From contig JAFZSI010000009.1 in NCBI GenBank assembly GCA_017619445.1, forward strand, positions 1-64,000: a DNA stretch of 64,000 nt, written 5' to 3'. Of this stretch, positions 49,778 to 59,356 are shown one piece after another (position 1 is the stretch's first letter; the number at the start of each line of letters is the position of its first letter). Origin of the DNA: Prevotella sp. (GTDB lineage: Bacteria; Bacteroidota; Bacteroidia; Bacteroidales; Bacteroidaceae). A program made the position numbers and the translations under genes. The notes beneath the pieces were generated by a model. It was not told the origin of the DNA, ran no database searches, and was given only the letters and a program-made list of their open reading frames with translations.

Positions 49778-50443
49778 ATGAACGTACAGATAGAACCTTC
49801 CTGGAAAGAACAATTGCAGGCCGAGTTTGAAAAGCCCTATTTCGTGCAGCTGACGCAGGCTGTGCGGCAGGAATATCAATCGACCACGTGCTATCCGCCG
49901 GGTCGCCTGATTTTCAATGCCTTCAACCTGTGTCCATTTGACAAGGTGAAAGTGGTGATTATCGGACAAGACCCTTATCATGAGCCAGGTCAGGCCCACG
50001 GGTTGAGTTTTTCGGTGCAGGACGGTGTGCCTTTCCCGCCGTCGTTGCAGAACATTTTCAAGGAAATATCCGATGATTTGGGCATCAACGTGCCTACGAC
50101 CGGCAACTTAACACGCTGGGCCGAGCAGGGTGTGCTGTTGCTCAACGCTTCGCTTACTGTTCGTGCCCATCTGGCCAATTCCCATGCGCGACTCGGCTGG
50201 CAAACATTTACGGATGCCGCCATCAAGGCACTGGCAACTCGTCGCGAGCACCTGGTGTATATGCTCTGGGGCGGATTTGCGCGGGGCAAGGCTTACATGA
50301 TTGACAAACAGAAAAACCTTGTTTTGGAATCGGTGCATCCGTCGCCACTATCGGCCAACCGTGGCGGCTGGTTCGGACAGCATCAGTTCTCGCGGTGCAA
50401 CGAATACCTGCGTCAAAACGGCTTAGAACCCATCAAGTGGTGA
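49778..50443 (+). CDS. ung: Uracil-DNA glycosylase (family 1)
   Basis: From ATG 49778 the protein has 221 residues, normal for family 1 UDG. The water-activating motif GQDPYHEPGQAHGLSFSV (catalytic Asp), the uracil-binding LLLNASLTVR and the DNA-intercalating HPSPLSANRGGWFG are complete. It excises uracil from DNA to start base-excision repair. A longer in-frame opening at 49601 crosses the promoter and is rejected. The DUF3109 gene follows after 14 bases, so they are probably co-transcribed. Confidence 0.97.
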   Translation: MNVQIEPSWKEQLQAEFEKPYFVQLTQAVRQEYQSTTCYPPGRLIFNAFNLCPFDKVKVVIIGQDPYHEPGQAHGLSFSVQDGVPFPPSLQNIFKEISDDLGINVPTTGNLTRWAEQGVLLLNASLTVRAHLANSHARLGWQTFTDAAIKALATRREHLVYMLWGGFARGKAYMIDKQKNLVLESVHPSPLSANRGGWFGQHQFSRCNEYLRQNGLEPIKW

Positions 50444-50457
50444 AAGGAACAACAACG

Positions 50458-51093
50458 ATGCAAGACAGAATGCTTCCCATATTACAGGTGGGCGATGTGC
50501 TGGTTTCTCCCGACATCCTTACCGAGAAGTTTTGCTGCGACCTGAGCGCTTGCAAGGGTGTCTGCTGTGTGGAAGGTGATGCTGGAGCTCCCGTTTCGCC
50601 CGATGAAATCGGTGAAATTGAAGATGTGCTTGATATTGTTTGGAACGATATGTCGGCATCGGCACAAGCGGTTGTTGATAAGCAGGGCGTGGCCTATATC
50701 GACCCTGAAGGCGAACTTGTGACGAGCATTGTGAACGGCAAGGACTGTGTGTTTACGTGTTATGCAGACTTGACAGACTCAAGCAACGGTGGAGTTATCC
50801 GCGACTGTTGCCTCTGTGTGTTGGAGAAAGCGTTCCGTGCTGGCAAAACCAGTTGGTGCAAGCCCATCAGCTGTGCCCTTTATCCCATCCGTGTGAAGAC
50901 TTTCAAGAGCGGACAGGTTGGTCTTAACTACAACCGGTGGGCTGTGTGCAAGGATGCAGTGAAGCACGGTCAGGAGCTGGGCCTGTGTGTCTATCAATTC
51001 CTGAAAGAGCCGCTTGTGCGCCGTTTTGGCCAGGCGTGGTACAACGAGCTATGTGCCTTGGCCGACGATTTGCGCGGACAAGGCTTCTTGTAA
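50458..51093 (+). CDS. DUF3109 family cysteine-rich protein
   Basis: From ATG 50458 the product has 211 residues. The family, found across Bacteroidetes, is recognisable from CCDLSACKGVCCVEGDAGAP near the N-terminus and from further conserved Cys groups (DCCLCVLE, WCKPISCALYPIR). The cysteine pattern suggests an iron-sulfur or zinc site. The function is not established. It follows ung closely and ends 20 bases before the converging AraC gene. Confidence 0.88.
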   Translation: MQDRMLPILQVGDVLVSPDILTEKFCCDLSACKGVCCVEGDAGAPVSPDEIGEIEDVLDIVWNDMSASAQAVVDKQGVAYIDPEGELVTSIVNGKDCVFTCYADLTDSSNGGVIRDCCLCVLEKAFRAGKTSWCKPISCALYPIRVKTFKSGQVGLNYNRWAVCKDAVKHGQELGLCVYQFLKEPLVRRFGQAWYNELCALADDLRGQGFL

Positions 51094-51112
51094 CATTCTG
51101 AAATCTTGCTTA

Positions 51113-51991
51113 TTAAGTTTTTCTGTATTCAGAAGGACTCATGCCTACGTGCTCCTTGAAAAATTTGCCAAGGAACGACTGGTTGGGAAAGTGCAACGCC
51201 TCTGAAATCTCCTTGATGCTCATCGTGGTGTTTTTCAGCATCACCCTCACCTCGAGTGTCACATAACTGTCAATCCATTCGTTGGGTGTGCGTTTGCTCA
51301 CTTGTTTGATGGTTTCTGAAAGATATTTTGGTGTGATGCAGAGTTTCTCGGCATACCAGCCCACACGGCGTTCCTGACGGAAGTTTTCTTCCACCATTTT
51401 GATGAATTTGGTGAAAATGATGTCGGCTCGCGTCTGACGTTTTTCGCTCATTTGCTGCATACGGTAAATCACGCTACTCAGGTCGTAGAACATGGCCAGG
51501 AGCAAAGCGCGCACAGCGTCGCGCCTGAACTTATTCTCGAAGTTTGCGGTCCGGGCTTTAATCATTGAGAAATAATTCTGAAACACCTCGGCCTCTTTTT
51601 GCGTGAGCGACACCACGGGGTGGGTGCGCGAGAAGAGAAACAGCGAGGAAACATCGCTGATATTCTTGATGATTTCGTTGAAAAAGTTTGTCGTAAGGAT
51701 GAAACAAAGCCCTTCAAGGTCGGGACTGGCCATGAAGTTGTCCATGATGTGTCCTTCAGAGATGATGAGAACGTCGTTGCGGTTCACCAGTTGTTCTTGG
51801 GTATCGACTGTGTATTGCGCCCTGCCGCGTGTGCACATGGCAACGATTATTCTGTTCATGCGGCGCGGTTCGCGCGGAATGGGAGCTTCGGAGAGGTTGT
51901 CGAGCAACACAAGGTCGTTCTCCAGAAAGTCGCCCAGCCCCATTTTCCTAACCTTTTCGACATTCAAGTCTTGAATAGTTTTTCTTTCCAT
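51113..51991 (-). CDS. AraC family transcriptional regulator
   Basis: A 292-residue protein with an N-terminal cupin-like sensing domain (residues about 20-150) and a C-terminal AraC DNA-binding domain with two helix-turn-helix motifs: GWYAEKLCITPKYLSETIKQ and ISEALHFPNQSFLGKFFKEH, ending GMSPSEYRKT. It is the last gene of a minus-strand group containing GH95 and a rhamnosidase-N-like protein, 8 bases after the latter. It may sense a fucosylated or related sugar signal and regulate that group. The ligand is not readable. Confidence 0.9.
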   Translation of the reverse strand: MERKTIQDLNVEKVRKMGLGDFLENDLVLLDNLSEAPIPREPRRMNRIIVAMCTRGRAQYTVDTQEQLVNRNDVLIISEGHIMDNFMASPDLEGLCFILTTNFFNEIIKNISDVSSLFLFSRTHPVVSLTQKEAEVFQNYFSMIKARTANFENKFRRDAVRALLLAMFYDLSSVIYRMQQMSEKRQTRADIIFTKFIKMVEENFRQERRVGWYAEKLCITPKYLSETIKQVSKRTPNEWIDSYVTLEVRVMLKNTTMSIKEISEALHFPNQSFLGKFFKEHVGMSPSEYRKT

Positions 51992-51999
51992 CGTTTATA

Positions 52000-53205
52000 T
52001 TAGGGTTGTTGTTTGTCTTGATGAATACCTGTGTTTGTATCATCGTCTCCGTCTTCTTCGTCATTGTCCATTTCATCATAAAAAACAATGGATTCATCGG
52101 ACAAATAACTGTTCCGGTCTTCCATGTATGGACGGACATAGTATTGTTCTGGCGGTAGCAGTTCGATAGCTTCCACTGCCACAATGTTGTCACGGTTGAA
52201 GTAGGACGGGCCTGTGATGACAATGTATCCCGATGGCCCAGCTGTAAATCTCCTGCAAGCCTGCTCGTCATCCTTTCCGTTGCAGGTGTAGGTGAGCCCG
52301 TTGATAATGAGTTCATCGCCTGCTTTCATTTTCTGCAGGGTAACCCTGACCCAGCCGTTGAAGGTAGCTCCGCAACCCACTGCCAGCCTGCGTACCACAG
52401 GGACGGGAACAACTGTTGTGCTGTCTGTGACGATGCTGTCAACCCTCAAACTGTCAGCCAATCCAGTGCTGTCTGTCAATCCTATGTTGTTTGTGAGACT
52501 CACGCTTTCTGCCCGATTTGTGCTGTCTGGCAGTTCAACTGCTTTGTGGGTGTCTTCCCACAGCCCGCAGTCGTGCACCAATCCCAAACGTGTGGGAACA
52601 CCGTCGGTTTGTTGCATCACGATGACCGAAGGCTTGTATCTTGATAGCCTCTCCACCTGTTTATGAAAGGCCACAGGTGGTTCGCTGCCATTGATGTGAT
52701 AGCGTCCGTCAATGATTTCTTCTCCGTTGGGCATTGTGCGAGCCATGGCCGATGTGCAACGCCACGATTCATCGGTGAAATGGGCAAAAACGCGTCGTGA
52801 TTCTGTGCCGTAAAAGGTCACCGCAAGCTGCTTTTGAGCACTATTTATGTTAATGATACTGTCGGGCAAGGGTGAATACCACACAGCCACGTTGTTTGTG
52901 CCTCTTTTCAGATAAGGTAACACATCGTAACGCACCACGCAGATGGTATCGCCCTGTGTCATGCGAGCTGGTTCGAACACGTGTGTGGTAACATTACGCC
53001 CGTTAACATAGAGCACAAAACGTCCGCTGCTGGCTATCTCAATTACAGCACGCTCGGGCACCGAGGCAAAATTGTAGCTTCGATTGAACCACAACTGTTC
53101 ATAAGGACATGCTGTTGCGGCATGAATCCAGCGTTGCGCCCAGTCCTGAGCCTGAATCATGCCTGGTAACGAGCAAAACAATGCGATGAGCAGCCTTCGT
53201 GTCAT
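52000..53205 (-). CDS. Secreted protein with alpha-L-rhamnosidase N-terminal-like domain, no catalytic domain
   Basis: The 401-residue protein has a signal peptide (MTRRLLIALFCSLPGMIQAQ). Residues about 22-150 resemble the N-terminal jelly-roll domain of GH78 rhamnosidases (WIHAATACPYEQLWFNRSY ... GRFVLYVNGRNV). A Ser/Thr/Asp-rich linker with repeated LTDSTGLADS follows (about 235-265), then a second beta domain with VGCGATFNGWVRVTL (about 275-360). The catalytic (alpha/alpha)6 barrel of GH78 is missing. It overlaps the GH95 stop by ATGA, so translation is coupled. It may bind carbohydrate for the GH95 enzyme. Confidence 0.7.
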   Translation of the reverse strand: MTRRLLIALFCSLPGMIQAQDWAQRWIHAATACPYEQLWFNRSYNFASVPERAVIEIASSGRFVLYVNGRNVTTHVFEPARMTQGDTICVVRYDVLPYLKRGTNNVAVWYSPLPDSIININSAQKQLAVTFYGTESRRVFAHFTDESWRCTSAMARTMPNGEEIIDGRYHINGSEPPVAFHKQVERLSRYKPSVIVMQQTDGVPTRLGLVHDCGLWEDTHKAVELPDSTNRAESVSLTNNIGLTDSTGLADSLRVDSIVTDSTTVVPVPVVRRLAVGCGATFNGWVRVTLQKMKAGDELIINGLTYTCNGKDDEQACRRFTAGPSGYIVITGPSYFNRDNIVAVEAIELLPPEQYYVRPYMEDRNSYLSDESIVFYDEMDNDEEDGDDDTNTGIHQDKQQP

Positions 53206-55715
53206 TTGATGGTTTTTGTTTTGCCTCCGTCTATGGTCAGCTCTTTTTCCGTGCCGTTATATTGCACGATTACTTTGGTCTTTTGTGTGGTTTTGTTGTG
53301 GATTTCGGCAGTCACCACCTTGCCGTTACGCCAGGTCATGGCCACTTCTAACCCGCCGCGTGTGCAGATGCCTTTCACATGTCCTGATGGCCATGCCGCA
53401 GGCAGTGCGGGCAGTAGGTCAATGGCTGTTACGGGTGTTTCTTTTGTTGCTGTCACATGGCTCTGCACCAGCATCTCGCAAACACCTGCTGTACCACCAA
53501 AATTGCCGTCAATCTGGAAGGGTGGGTGAGCGTCCATAAGGTTTGGATAAGTTCCTCCCGAACGTCGTCTGTCGGGCCCTTTGTAATTGTCGGGCGATAC
53601 ATAGGTGAGAAGTTTCTGGTAGATGTGGTAAGCCTGCTCTGGTTCCCTCAGGCGGGCCCACAAGTTGATGCGCCATCCCGTGCTCCACCCAGTGGTCTTG
53701 TCGCCTTTTATTTCCAGTGAGCGGCGGCATGCGTTGCCTAACAGGTTGCTGTTCTGTAGGCTTACCAATGGACTGTTGGCGTTGGTCAACTTGTTGAACA
53801 ACGGATTTACAACCGCGGTGAGGTGATTGCCAGGGTACAGGCCAATGAGGTGACTTTGGTGTCGGTGTTGGAAATCGAAGTCATCCCAGTCGAAGAACCA
53901 TTCGTTGAGGTCGCCCATGTGTCCGATGGTATAGGGATGTAGGGCATTCAGTGCCTCCTGCTGTTGTTCTATGAGTCGGTCGTAGGGGTTGAGCCTTTGT
54001 TCTGCGCTGATGGTGTTGGCCAGCAACTCACGGATAATGGCCATATCGGCAGTACCTCCGTAGCAAGTCATTCCGTGGTAGCCTTTGTCAGTCACGTACT
54101 CATTTTCGGGTGATGTGCTGGGTGCTGTGATGAGTTCCTCGGGCTTGTTGGGGTTGTTTATGAGCCATGTGAGGCAGAAATCAACGGCTCCCTGCATAAG
54201 TGGCAGTGCTGTCTGTTGCAAGTATTGAGTGTCCTGTGTGAACAGAAATTTCTCCCACAGCTGATTGACGAGCCAGGCACCGCCCATGTTCCAGTTTGCC
54301 CACTCTGGCTTTTCGTTTTTCTCGCCTACAGGATTGGTCATAGCCCAGATGTCGCTGTTATGGCTGCTGCACCATCCACGGTCAATGCCATAGTAGTTTT
54401 TTGCGGTGAAACGGCCATTTTCTGACAATGCTTTAACAAATCCGTCGAGCGGCATGGCCATTTCTGCGAGGTTTGTTGTGAATGCTGGCCAGTAGTTTTC
54501 CTCCAAGTTAATGTTGACGGTATAGTTGCCGCGCCACGGCGAGAATTTATGGGGTGTCCAAAGGCCCTGCAGATTGGCGGGAACGTTGGGTGTGCGCGAA
54601 CTGCTGATGAGCAGGTATCGGCCATATTGGAAGTATAGCGTTTCGAGGTAGGGGCGGAGGGTTGCGATGGATTGGTTGCCAGCTGTAGCACTTGCCTTAA
54701 ATGCTTTGCCTTCGGCTGTCGGTTGCAGGCTGTCGGTGTAGTCGAGCAGCATCTTGTCGGTGGGCCTGTCGTTGTTGGGCTGGGCACCTTCAATGTGCAG
54801 CTGCATGCGTGTGAAGAATTGTCGGTAGTCGTCAATATGGCGTTGCCGAAGCTGTTCGTAGGAGTAGTTCTGCAAGTGCCAGGCATCATCGGCGGCCTGC
54901 TCGATATAAGGTGCGCCCTGCGTGACGGGATGGCGGTCGAAGCCGTTGAAACTGGTCTCGTTGACAAAGTAAATCACGGCTTCAGTGGCTCCTGTGATAA
55001 GCAATGTTGAGTCGGTTGCCGTACACTGGCCGTCGGTAAGCCTTGTCAGCAGATTGCAGCAGAAGTGAATGCTGTTGTTCGGGTCGCCAATGGCATGTCC
55101 GGTCATGGTTAGCTGGTTGGGCGATGCTTTCACAGCGTGTGGAACCTGTGCTGTGAGCTGCAGTTCAAGGTTGATGCGCTGCTTGTTGTCGGCGCTGATG
55201 CGCATGGCCACCACTTTGTCGGGATTCGATGCGAAACACTCGCGTGTGAACGTTGTTCCACCTTTTTTATAATATACGTGCGCAATGGCACTGTCCAGAC
55301 TCAGTTCGCGTCGGTAACCCGTATAATCACCGCCGTCGCGGTCGATGATGTGGAGTGTTGCCAAGGGCTGATAGTACTGCGAATTGTGGCCTTGCACGTG
55401 CAGTTGCAGCGAGTCGGCCAGTGCGTAATCCTCGTTGAACAATGCTTTTCTTATCTCAGGAATCCACTTCGATGCACCTGCATCCTCGTTTCTGTCAACA
55501 GGCTGACCTGTCCACAAGGTAATATCGTTCAGATAGATGCTGTCGTTGTCGGGTGCGCCGTAGAGCAATGCTCCCAACTTTCCGTTGCCAATCGGTAATG
55601 ACTCTTCGAAGTAAGTAGCAGGTCGGTCGAACCACAGCCGCATGGGCAGTTGGTCTTGTGCCAGCATGGCCGTTGCGAAGAGCAGAGTGAGCGAGAAGGT
55701 GGTTGTTCGTTTCAT
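53202..55715 (-). CDS. Secreted GH95 alpha-L-fucosidase-type glycosidase
   Basis: An 837-residue GH95 enzyme with a signal peptide (to TAMLAQ). Family signatures are complete: RLWFDRPATYFEESLPIGNG and LNDITLWTGQP at the N-terminus, the Asn pair in YTVNINLEENYW, the catalytic Glu in APSTSPENEY, and QIDGNFGGTAGVCEML near the C-terminus. GH95 removes alpha-1,2-L-fucose (some members L-galactose) by inversion. Host glycans or plant xyloglucan are possible sources. It follows a lipoprotein gene by 74 bases and overlaps the next gene by 4. Confidence 0.93.
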   Translation of the reverse strand: MKRTTTFSLTLLFATAMLAQDQLPMRLWFDRPATYFEESLPIGNGKLGALLYGAPDNDSIYLNDITLWTGQPVDRNEDAGASKWIPEIRKALFNEDYALADSLQLHVQGHNSQYYQPLATLHIIDRDGGDYTGYRRELSLDSAIAHVYYKKGGTTFTRECFASNPDKVVAMRISADNKQRINLELQLTAQVPHAVKASPNQLTMTGHAIGDPNNSIHFCCNLLTRLTDGQCTATDSTLLITGATEAVIYFVNETSFNGFDRHPVTQGAPYIEQAADDAWHLQNYSYEQLRQRHIDDYRQFFTRMQLHIEGAQPNNDRPTDKMLLDYTDSLQPTAEGKAFKASATAGNQSIATLRPYLETLYFQYGRYLLISSSRTPNVPANLQGLWTPHKFSPWRGNYTVNINLEENYWPAFTTNLAEMAMPLDGFVKALSENGRFTAKNYYGIDRGWCSSHNSDIWAMTNPVGEKNEKPEWANWNMGGAWLVNQLWEKFLFTQDTQYLQQTALPLMQGAVDFCLTWLINNPNKPEELITAPSTSPENEYVTDKGYHGMTCYGGTADMAIIRELLANTISAEQRLNPYDRLIEQQQEALNALHPYTIGHMGDLNEWFFDWDDFDFQHRHQSHLIGLYPGNHLTAVVNPLFNKLTNANSPLVSLQNSNLLGNACRRSLEIKGDKTTGWSTGWRINLWARLREPEQAYHIYQKLLTYVSPDNYKGPDRRRSGGTYPNLMDAHPPFQIDGNFGGTAGVCEMLVQSHVTATKETPVTAIDLLPALPAAWPSGHVKGICTRGGLEVAMTWRNGKVVTAEIHNKTTQKTKVIVQYNGTEKELTIDGGKTKTIK

Positions 55716-55789
55716 TGTGTATGCTTGTTTTTATATTGCTGCAAATAATCTCATTTTCTTATAGGTTGTTGCTTGTCTGCAAACAGTTA

Positions 55790-56752
55790 CTAATCTATGA
55801 TGGTGCTTTCAAGCCCCGTGTAGGGTTCGTTGCCGTGGGTAAGGAGGTTGTCAATGAGGTTGCGGTTCCATTGTTCCACCTCGTTGGGCTGTTTGATTGC
55901 CTTTAGCTTGTTGAGCATGAGCTGCCAGTAGGGTTTGTCGAAATTGTAGATGAGAAACTCCATGTCGAGCACGTCAGTACTGAGCCATTTCCATCCTGGG
56001 TCTTCGGCATATTGCAGTCTGATGGTGTTTTCATCGCCGTAGTTCACCTCCAGTTCGCCAGTCTCGCCAATCATGTTGCAGTAGTGCAGGTTAACACCTT
56101 TGTCGGCAGGGGCAAAGGCCATGTGCCATCGCCCAGGTGAAAGGCGGATTTTGTCGGTAAGGTCTCCATTGCCGTCTTCGATGAAGAAATAGTTCATGTC
56201 GGGGCTGTCGGGCAATATGGGGCCTCTCATGGTGTCGTCGGTGATGGTGATGAGGCCGTCTTTGGTAGGTTCAAACTTGCTGGTCAGCATCCGTTTGTAG
56301 CCACGGTTGCGGAATGCTTTCAGGTCGTTGCATTCAATAAGCGTTAAAGCAATGGTCTCACCGTTATAAGCCGTGAGTGTGGTGATGTCGCCCACTTTTT
56401 GGGCCACGAAACGGGCACCCTGGCCAATCATTTCCTTCTTGGGCGATGTTTCCTGATAGACGCCATTGCCTTCGGGCTTGAGTGTGAGTTTCAGTTCGCC
56501 TTTTGTGGCAGAAACAACGAATTCATCGTTGTTTTTGGAAATATTCATGATACCCATATCCCAGTTTGCCATTGTTCCAATGCCGTCGATTGTGGCCGTG
56601 GTTGGGTTGCCTGTTTCCTCTTCAGCGGCCTTTTCTGACTGTTCGACAGGTTGCTGCGTGTTGTCGCTGTTGTTATTGGCTGGCTTCTTGTCGTTGCAGG
56701 CCGCGAGTGCCATGATGGCCGTTGCCATAATCAGGAAAGAAGATGTTTTCAT
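55790..56752 (-). CDS. Predicted lipoprotein of unknown function upstream of GH95
   Basis: Starting at the ATG that ends at 56752 gives 320 residues with a lipoprotein signal (MKTSSFLIMATAIMALAAC). A longer frame starting 78 bases upstream would hide it. An Asn/Gln/Glu-rich linker follows, then a domain with IDGIGTMANWDMGIM and a C-terminal helical part (FDKPYWQLMLNKLKAIKQ). I do not recognise the family. Its place as first gene of the GH95 group suggests a surface role, but this is inference only. Confidence 0.7.
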   Translation of the reverse strand: MKTSSFLIMATAIMALAACNDKKPANNNSDNTQQPVEQSEKAAEEETGNPTTATIDGIGTMANWDMGIMNISKNNDEFVVSATKGELKLTLKPEGNGVYQETSPKKEMIGQGARFVAQKVGDITTLTAYNGETIALTLIECNDLKAFRNRGYKRMLTSKFEPTKDGLITITDDTMRGPILPDSPDMNYFFIEDGNGDLTDKIRLSPGRWHMAFAPADKGVNLHYCNMIGETGELEVNYGDENTIRLQYAEDPGWKWLSTDVLDMEFLIYNFDKPYWQLMLNKLKAIKQPNEVEQWNRNLIDNLLTHGNEPYTGLESTIID

Positions 56753-56847
56753 GATGTTTGTGTGTTTTGATAATGAATGTTGGTTTTGCAAAGTAACAAA
56801 AAAAATATGATTTTGCCTGCACTTTCTCAAGAAAATTTGCTTTTTCC

Positions 56848-56878
56848 TTGGCTGTTTGTCAAGATTTTGCTATCTTTG
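56848..56878 (+). promoter_or_regulatory. Promoter of lemA
   Basis: TTG at 56848-56850, 20 bases, then TATCTTTG at 56871-56878. The ATG at 56975 is 96 bases downstream. Confidence 0.6.
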
Positions 56879-56974
56879 TCGGGTAATAACCTTTTTCAGG
56901 GAGCGGCTCTGCTGTCTCCCATTGGTTTGTGTGGCCGCAACCTTTTGCAATTATTCACCTAAAACAATAAGATT

Positions 56975-57553
56975 ATGGTAACAGCATTAGTTATTTTGTT
57001 AGTCATTATTCTCGGCATCGCGTTGCTGATTGGTCTTTACATTTTCTCCACGCAGCGCAAGTTGGTAAACCTCGACGAGCTTTGCAAGAACGCGTTCAGC
57101 CAGATTGCCGTTCAGCTCAACTCACGTTGGGATGCCGTTATGGCACTTGCCAAAATGACGGCACAGTACAGCAAACACGAGTCCGAAACCATTATCAAGG
57201 CCATTGAGGCACGCCGTCAGGCTGCTCCAGTGACCACCCCGCAGCAGTTCAACGAGCAGCAGGGTGCCATTAGCGACATTCTGGGCCGACTGATGGTGGT
57301 ACACGAGGCTTATCCCGAGCTGAAGGCCAACGAGCAGTACATGAAGACCATGGAAAGCATCAACGAATACGAGGAAAAGGTGCGCATGAGCCGTATGGTT
57401 TACAATGACACCGCCACCCAGATGAACCGCATGGTGCGCCAGTGGCCCTCAAGCTTCGTTGCCAGCATGCTCAACTTTGGCGAGAAAGAATATCTCAAGG
57501 TTGATGAGGAGAAAAAGCAGAGCTATCCCAATATTGAAGAAGCATTCAAATAA
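56975..57553 (+). CDS. LemA family membrane protein
   Basis: A 192-residue protein with one N-terminal transmembrane segment (residues 2-26) and a helical-bundle domain typical of LemA: RKLVNLDELCKNAFSQIAVQL, NRMVRQWPSSFVA. The C-terminal FGEKEYLKVDEE variant of the usual PF-F motif is present. Function is unclear. In many bacteria LemA lies beside a DUF2207 or TPM-domain membrane protein, and here the DUF2207 gene follows after 35 bases, consistent with a shared envelope role. Confidence 0.92.
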   Translation: MVTALVILLVIILGIALLIGLYIFSTQRKLVNLDELCKNAFSQIAVQLNSRWDAVMALAKMTAQYSKHESETIIKAIEARRQAAPVTTPQQFNEQQGAISDILGRLMVVHEAYPELKANEQYMKTMESINEYEEKVRMSRMVYNDTATQMNRMVRQWPSSFVASMLNFGEKEYLKVDEEKKQSYPNIEEAFK

Positions 57554-57588
57554 ACCACTCTTAGAGCCCGAACAAAAAACGTTTTTCT

Positions 57589-59289
57589 ATGAGCAGACGT
57601 TTGCCATATTTCCACCGTGGCATTGCACTCGTGGCAATGCTCACGGTGGTTTTGCTTTCTGCTGCTGCCCATGAGATGAGGCAAATGCGGGTGTTTGTCG
57701 ATTTGCTGCCGGGCGGCGATGCCTACATCACCGAGGTTCGCGACATGTACATCGGCAGCGAGGGCACCGAAATCTATATCCCCATTGGCAACCTCAACGG
57801 CAGCCAGGTGGAACTCATCGGCGTTGAGGAGCAAGGCACGAAATACAACAACATTGGCGACTGGGATGTGGACCGAAGCCGCTCGTTCAAGGCCGGAAAA
57901 TGCGGCGTGGTGAGAAAGTCGGACGGTGGCGTGGAAATCTGCTGGGGCGTGGGCGACGAAGGCTCGCACACCTACATCACCACCTATCTGGTGACAAACC
58001 TGCTGCGCGGATATTCCGATGCCGACGGCTTCAATTACATGTTCGTTAACCCCGGAATACGCCCGCTGCCCGAGAATGTGGAACTGCAGGTGAGGCGCAG
58101 CCAGCTCACAGACGGCAAGCTGGAACAGCTGCCGCTGCCTGCCGACAGCGTCAAGGCGTGGGCTTTCCGCTTCAGAGGCAATGTTGAGATTGGCGACAGC
58201 ATCGTGCGCGTCACCACCAGCGAGGCTTTCAGCTCGGAGAGCGCCATGATTGTGATGTGCCGCTTCGAAAAGGGTATGTTCAACCCAGAATTGGAAACCG
58301 AGAAGAGTTTTGAGGCCGTCAGGGAGCGTGCCTTCGAAGGCAGCGACTACGGTGTCAAGGAACGCTCTGCTTGGGATACGTTCTGGGAAGAAACCATCTA
58401 TCTCATCTGCCTCGCCTTGTTCTTCTTCGTGCCGCTCTTGACGGCCATCTACACTTGGTGGCAAAAGCGCAAACTGAAAAAGTCCATCGAGAAAGACTTG
58501 ACGTGGTATCGCGAAATCCCCTACAAAGGCGACCTGAAACACTCACAGATGATGCTGAAGGAACTCAGCTACAAAGGCATGAGCACAGAAAACCTGCTGC
58601 AAGCCTATGTGCTGCGCATGATTTACAACGGCCAGCTTCTCATCAAAGACGTGCGCTATCCCAAGACAGGCAAGACAGGCCAGTTGCTCGGCATTGGCAA
58701 ACCCATGACGACCGAACAGCTCAGCGGCGAAGACGTTTACCTGATGCCACGCATGTATGAAATCTTCAAGGCTGCTGCGGGCGACGACCAGATACTGCAA
58801 CCCAAGGAGCTGACCAACTATATGGGCAAGCACGCCGAACAACTCGAAACCTTCGCCCAACGTCTGAACAAGAAAGGCTCTCTCAGCACGGCGAAACGCG
58901 AGTTCGAAAAAATGCGCGACTTGGTTGGATTCCGCAAATTCCTCAAGGAGTTTACCATTTCCAACGAACGCCATGCGCGCGAGGTGACCCTCTGGAAAGA
59001 ATATCTGGTGTTCGCAACCCTGTTTGGCTGTGCCGACCAGGTGCGCAAGGACATGAAGCAAATCAATCCCGAATTCTTCCAGATGGACAAAATCACCAGC
59101 CAGCTGGAAACAAGCACGCTTATACTGCCTAACTACTCGCTGGCACTCGACAACGGTATTAACCGCATCAACCGTGCCGTGGCAGAACGCGAAGCACAGG
59201 CGCGCCGCTCATCAGGCGGCGGTGGCTTCTCGTCGTGGGGCGGTGGCGGCGGCTTCTCAGGCGGCGGCGGTGGCGGCGGCGTGAGATAG
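57589..59289 (+). CDS. DUF2207 predicted membrane protein
   Basis: The 566-residue protein has a signal peptide (to LLSAAAHE), an N-terminal beta domain (RVFVDLLPGGDAYITEVRDMY, about 25-250) that matches DUF2207, one membrane segment (LICLALFFFVPLLTAIYTWW, about residue 270), a cytoplasmic helical region, and a glycine-rich C-terminus (FSSWGGGGGFSGGGGGGG). The last feature is characteristic of the family. It pairs with LemA. The role is unknown, possibly envelope maintenance. Confidence 0.9.
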   Translation: MSRRLPYFHRGIALVAMLTVVLLSAAAHEMRQMRVFVDLLPGGDAYITEVRDMYIGSEGTEIYIPIGNLNGSQVELIGVEEQGTKYNNIGDWDVDRSRSFKAGKCGVVRKSDGGVEICWGVGDEGSHTYITTYLVTNLLRGYSDADGFNYMFVNPGIRPLPENVELQVRRSQLTDGKLEQLPLPADSVKAWAFRFRGNVEIGDSIVRVTTSEAFSSESAMIVMCRFEKGMFNPELETEKSFEAVRERAFEGSDYGVKERSAWDTFWEETIYLICLALFFFVPLLTAIYTWWQKRKLKKSIEKDLTWYREIPYKGDLKHSQMMLKELSYKGMSTENLLQAYVLRMIYNGQLLIKDVRYPKTGKTGQLLGIGKPMTTEQLSGEDVYLMPRMYEIFKAAAGDDQILQPKELTNYMGKHAEQLETFAQRLNKKGSLSTAKREFEKMRDLVGFRKFLKEFTISNERHAREVTLWKEYLVFATLFGCADQVRKDMKQINPEFFQMDKITSQLETSTLILPNYSLALDNGINRINRAVAEREAQARRSSGGGGFSSWGGGGGFSGGGGGGGVR

Positions 59290-59304
59290 CTCCGCAAACA
59301 CCAC

Positions 59305-59347
59305 AATCAGGGATTCGGTCATTGCCTTCCGAATCCCTGATTTTTAT
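59305..59347 (+). terminator. Terminator of lemA-DUF2207
   Basis: AATCAGGGATTCGG (59305-59318) pairs perfectly with 59329-59342, 10-base loop, then a T run (59341-59345). Confidence 0.85.
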
Positions 59348-59356
59348 TATATCGCT

